From positions 44,082,001 to 44,146,000 of the forward strand of contig CM075101.1 in assembly GCA_037576195.1 (NCBI GenBank): a stretch of DNA of 64,000 bases. The letters run 5' to 3'. This DNA is from Phytoseiulus persimilis (taxonomy: Eukaryota > Arthropoda > Arachnida > Mesostigmata > Phytoseiidae). The position numbers and the translations under genes are program-made. The notes beneath the pieces were generated by a model. The model was not told where the DNA came from and did no database searches. It saw nothing but the letters and a program-made list of their open reading frames with translations. Below are positions 62,801-64,000 of this stretch, in pieces; positions within the stretch are counted from its first letter, which is position 1, and each line of letters begins with the position of its first letter.

Positions 62801-64000
62801 GGGGTCACAGTCAAACCAGCGTGTATCCTTCAAGAATAAACCACCAGCTCGTATCGTTCGAGAACTGTAGCAATAGTAGACCAGTGATGACATGACACTG
62901 ATGTTCGCAGATAATCTAAATCGAGCCCGGAGATGCTTCGGCGTTCGTCTGTGACAGCTGCTTTAGAGTTCGTACGAACGTAGCAGCGAAACGTTCCACG
63001 AAAAGCTTCCAACGACTCAATGAAGACGAGCGTTTTTCAAGGCGATGATCTCGCGAACCACGATCAAATGGTCGGAAGATAGCCACTTGAAGAAAGAGGA
63101 GATGAGCATCGGAATATCATACACCCTATCCTATTCTCACTTCCGTCCGCAGCGCACCGTGTGAGTGCTCATCGTTCATTCCAGATCGTAAGAGTAAAAC
63201 ACGTGAGAGTGTCCAACTCGAGCTTGTGAGCTGCTCCAGAAAGAGGAACAACAGTTGGAGAGAACGGAGGTTGACGAACTCGTGGGCCACCCGTCCGTCG
63301 AATTTCCATAGGGACGGCAAATCATATCGGATATATATTTCGAGATCCAGAACAACGGTCGACGGGTCGCGCAACAGTTTGCTTGTTTCTTTTCCGTTTC
63401 TCCCGAAGCTCACAGAATCTGCGCGAAGAGATCTTGGGAGGTCGCCGTGAACTGGAGTGGTCCTGAGCCGGAAATTCTAGCCGAGTTCTCCTGAGCGGTT
63501 TCCTATCTGAACGGAAGTTTTCCGCAGAGATTCGACTCCCGCGAGCCTTCGGGCGTGAAACCATGCCCCCCGTCAACTCGCCTCTTCCAGGCTCGCCAAT
63601 ATCCTCCAAAACCACGTCCCACAGTCATGGAACTTGAGAGCCGCGAGCTTCGATTCTCTCGAAGAGAGCTCTGCATGACACTCGATGGAATCAGTGAAAG
63701 TGAATAGACAATGATCAGCGTAGAAAGACCAACATCGATAGGAACACGAGACAAGATACGAATTCGCGCATTCGTGGTGTGAATGCATCCGCTGTGACTT
63801 GAAACCATGATCGACTTTCTGAACACTGCACTCGAGCAGAATATGCAGTTATCAGTCCGGAGCGAAACGTTCATTTCGTTCGAGTCGAGGAACGAAAACG
63901 AATGCCGATTCGGTAAGACTGACTCTGTAAAGATCCCGTACTCGTCTATTCATGTGTTCGATCATTCAAGCTTTCTCTTTACACAAACGCTCCGACGCAA
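59801..64000. other. Distal interval without a recognisable gene
   Basis: Contains a 17-A run at 62307-62323 next to GTT/GCT-rich sequence, and CAGC/GCCC-type simple sequence at 61797-61910. Frames at 60041-60682 (-), 62562-62870 (+) and 63503-63874 (-) lack motifs and splice support. Confidence 0.35.

Overview
This is a nuclear genomic window from an animal, most likely an arthropod and probably a mite or another small-genome chelicerate. The evidence is protein-coding genes split by short GT-AG introns (mostly about 60-400 bp), animal-specific families (CtBP, DOK, AUP1, SWT1, SAYSD1, beta-mannosidase), AATAAA poly(A) signals, and base composition near 50% G+C with frequent TCGA and CGA. The mite assignment is inference, not something the sequence proves. 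There is no bacterial operon, CRISPR array or rRNA, and no convincing tRNA.

Layout. 1-3.8 kb is repeat-rich: an inverted pair of 15-bp minisatellite arrays (foldback-like), a 272-bp hAT-type MITE with an 8-bp target duplication, and a decayed non-LTR reverse-transcriptase fragment. 3.8-21.2 kb is a compact gene cluster: MANBA-like lysosomal beta-mannosidase (+, 14 exons), a PANTS/C22orf39-like twin-CX9C protein (+), an uncharacterised aromatic and basic protein faintly like arthropod thick-filament proteins (+), an NCBP2AS2-like small protein (-), SAYSD1 (-) and SWT1 (+, 17 coding exons). 22.1-24.5 kb holds a DOK-family PH-PTB adaptor (-) whose 5' end is unresolved.

24.5-44.7 kb has almost no recognisable genes. 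I saw one short coding-like 3' exon (33.8 kb), simple repeats, two strong hairpins and a multi-frame decayed coding stretch (41.9-42.9 kb). 44.7-46.5 kb is a large imperfect palindrome whose left arm has been split by two hAT-type MITEs, each with a perfect 8-bp target duplication. 46.7-47.6 kb has two unidentified coding-like stretches on opposite strands. AUP1 (+) is at 48.95-50.67 kb and CtBP (-) at 53.5-55.7 kb. The remaining 8.3 kb, upstream of CtBP, is rich in simple sequence and has stop-poor stretches on both strands, as expected for a 5' UTR or promoter-proximal region.

The genes do not form one pathway. AUP1 and SAYSD1 both act at the ER in protein quality control, and SWT1 and CtBP act in the nucleus, but their proximity looks incidental. 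I found no clearly new multi-gene system. The best leads are the nested palindrome with MITEs, the foldback arrays, the unnamed gene at 11.9-12.7 kb, the decayed coding stretch at 42 kb, and the one-base frame break and GC-AG intron in the beta-mannosidase. Exon boundaries were read by eye from splice consensus and frame continuity; every multi-exon model given with exon coordinates was checked for phase.
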